From Christensenella sp. UBA7707 (GTDB lineage: Bacteria > Bacillota > Clostridia > Christensenellales > CAG-138), in NCBI GenBank assembly GCA_002482435.1, contig DLFZ01000178.1, positions 13,976 through 28,366 on the forward strand: 14,391 bases of DNA, written 5' to 3'. The notes under the pieces are model-generated. The model was given only the letters and a program-made list of their open reading frames with translations, was not told the origin of the DNA and made no database searches. This document shows, piece after piece, positions 13,494 through 14,391 of the stretch (its first letter is position 1; every line of letters starts with the position of its first letter). The position numbers and the translations under genes were made by a program.

Positions 13494-14391
13494 ATGCGCA
13501 TCACTACCGGCATGTTGTCAAGCGGCTACATGCGAAACATCAACAACAACCTCGGACAGCTTCAGAAGTACGAGTACCAGCTGTCGTCCCAAAAAAAGCT
13601 TACCAAGCTTTCCGACGATCCCATCGGCATCATCAAGAGCATGGAGGCGCGCGTCAAGCTTGCCAATGTGGAAAAATATCAGAACAACGTCGAAAATGCG
13701 CAGACTTGGATGACCCAATCCGAAACCGCACTCGACGAGCTCAACGACGTCATTACCAAGGTGTATGAATCCTCGCTCGAAGCAGCGACCGATACCGTTA
13801 CCGAGGATGATAGAAAAGCCATTGCGGCGCTCGTCAAGGAAATGCGCGACCATCTTCTCACCATCGGCAACGCAAAGCTTGGAGAAAAGTACATTTTCGG
13901 CGGCTATAACACCTCCACGGCACCCTTTGCGGTAGATTCCGCAACCGGCAAGGTGCTTTATAACGGTCTTGACATGAGCGACGCTGCGAATGCCGCGTTG
14001 ATTGCGGAAGACGGGCAAACCATACAGTACGAGATCGGCTACAACATGAAAACCGACGTTTCCATGACCGGCACCAAGCTTTTCGGCATGGGCGACGATA
14101 ACATTTACAACCTGATGGACAACCTTTACAATGCCCTCGAAGGCGGTGCCTCCGCAAGTGAGCTTGGGGAATATTCCAGCAAGCTCCTCAGCGCGCAAAG
14201 CCGTACACTTTCCAACCTCGCTGAGATTGGCGGGAAAACCAACCGCCTCAAGCTGATGGCAAACCGCTATTCGGTGGACGAGGTAAACTTTACGGAAATC
14301 AAATCCAAGGTGGAGGATATTGACGTTGCGGAAACCACCGTGCAGTGGCAAACAGCCATGGCTGTTTACAACTACGCGCTCAAGATCGGCT
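13494..14391 (+). CDS. flgL: FlgL, hook-associated protein 3 (3' end missing)
   Basis: FlgL (HAP3) forms the second junction layer on which the filament grows. The reading frame opens at ATG 13494 and stays open to the right edge (299 codons), so no stop is seen. The N-terminus MRITTGMLSSGYMRNINNNL and the following QLSSQKKLTKLSDDPIGI (about 30-47) are the flagellin-like D0/D1 motif of FlgL; the IFGGYNTSTAPF segment (about 133-144) is also typical. The C-terminal end AETTVQWQTAMAVYNYALKI is the start of the usual final helix, so probably only some 10-20 residues are missing. It follows flgK by 28 bp with an aaggaggt site. A long minus-strand frame over it (13518-14351) is a shadow. Confidence 0.94.
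   Translation, partial: MRITTGMLSSGYMRNINNNLGQLQKYEYQLSSQKKLTKLSDDPIGIIKSMEARVKLANVEKYQNNVENAQTWMTQSETALDELNDVITKVYESSLEAATDTVTEDDRKAIAALVKEMRDHLLTIGNAKLGEKYIFGGYNTSTAPFAVDSATGKVLYNGLDMSDAANAALIAEDGQTIQYEIGYNMKTDVSMTGTKLFGMGDDNIYNLMDNLYNALEGGASASELGEYSSKLLSAQSRTLSNLAEIGGKTNRLKLMANRYSVDEVNFTEIKSKVEDIDVAETTVQWQTAMAVYNYALKIG

Noticed and set aside
13518..14351. 277-codon minus-strand ORF across flgL
   Set aside because: It lies antisense to a clear FlgL reading frame with N- and C-terminal family motifs. It has no ribosome binding site I trust and the composition of a shadow frame.

Overview
The window is one continuous flagellar gene cluster, with every supported gene on the + strand. Low-to-mid GC intergenic DNA, strong purine-rich Shine-Dalgarno sites, the order flhB-flhA-flhF-flhG ... 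sigma-28 ... swrB-like, and a yvyF-flgM-flgN-flgK-flgL block point to a motile Firmicute, most likely a member of the Clostridia with moderately high GC coding DNA. The species cannot be named from this sequence. I see no tRNA, rRNA, insertion sequence, CRISPR array, prophage or attachment site.

Region 1 (1-5830): the 3' end of flhB, then flhA, flhF, flhG, a PilZ-domain (YcgR-like) gene and the sigma-28 gene. The last five are tightly packed: flhF starts 3 bases after flhA, flhG overlaps flhF by 4 bases, and the PilZ gene overlaps flhG by 4 bases. This block holds the export gate, the FlhF/FlhG pair that controls flagellar number and site, a probable c-di-GMP effector, and the late-class sigma factor. 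The chemotaxis genes that separate flhG from sigD in Bacillus subtilis are absent here.

Region 2 (5831-8788): a 127-bp gap with a short tandem repeat, a FapA-family (DUF342) gene, a 270-bp intergenic leader with several structured DNA/RNA elements, an unrecognised 110-residue orphan, and a SwrB-like (DUF6115-type) membrane protein. The 270-bp leader is the most intriguing non-coding stretch. It has a hairpin over the fapA stop codon, two copies of a perfect 12-bp palindrome exactly 21 bp apart, and a set of competing base pairings, one of which would cover the ribosome binding site of the orphan gene.

Region 3 (8789-9131): a 343-bp gap with a good intrinsic terminator, a second inverted repeat that uses the terminator's T-tract, and a possible sigma-28 promoter.

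Region 4 (9132-14391): two rod/hook-family genes (flgF-like, flgG-like), a yvyF-like double zinc-ribbon gene, flgM (anti-sigma-28), flgN (chaperone), flgK and flgL (hook-filament junction). flgL runs off the right edge about when it should end. FlgM secretion through the FlhA/FlhB gate would release the sigma factor encoded upstream, so the window contains both halves of the usual late-gene checkpoint.

Most of this is conventional flagellar biology. I did not find a convincing new multi-gene system. The best candidates for something undescribed are the orphan gene at 7917-8249 and the regulatory DNA in front of it.
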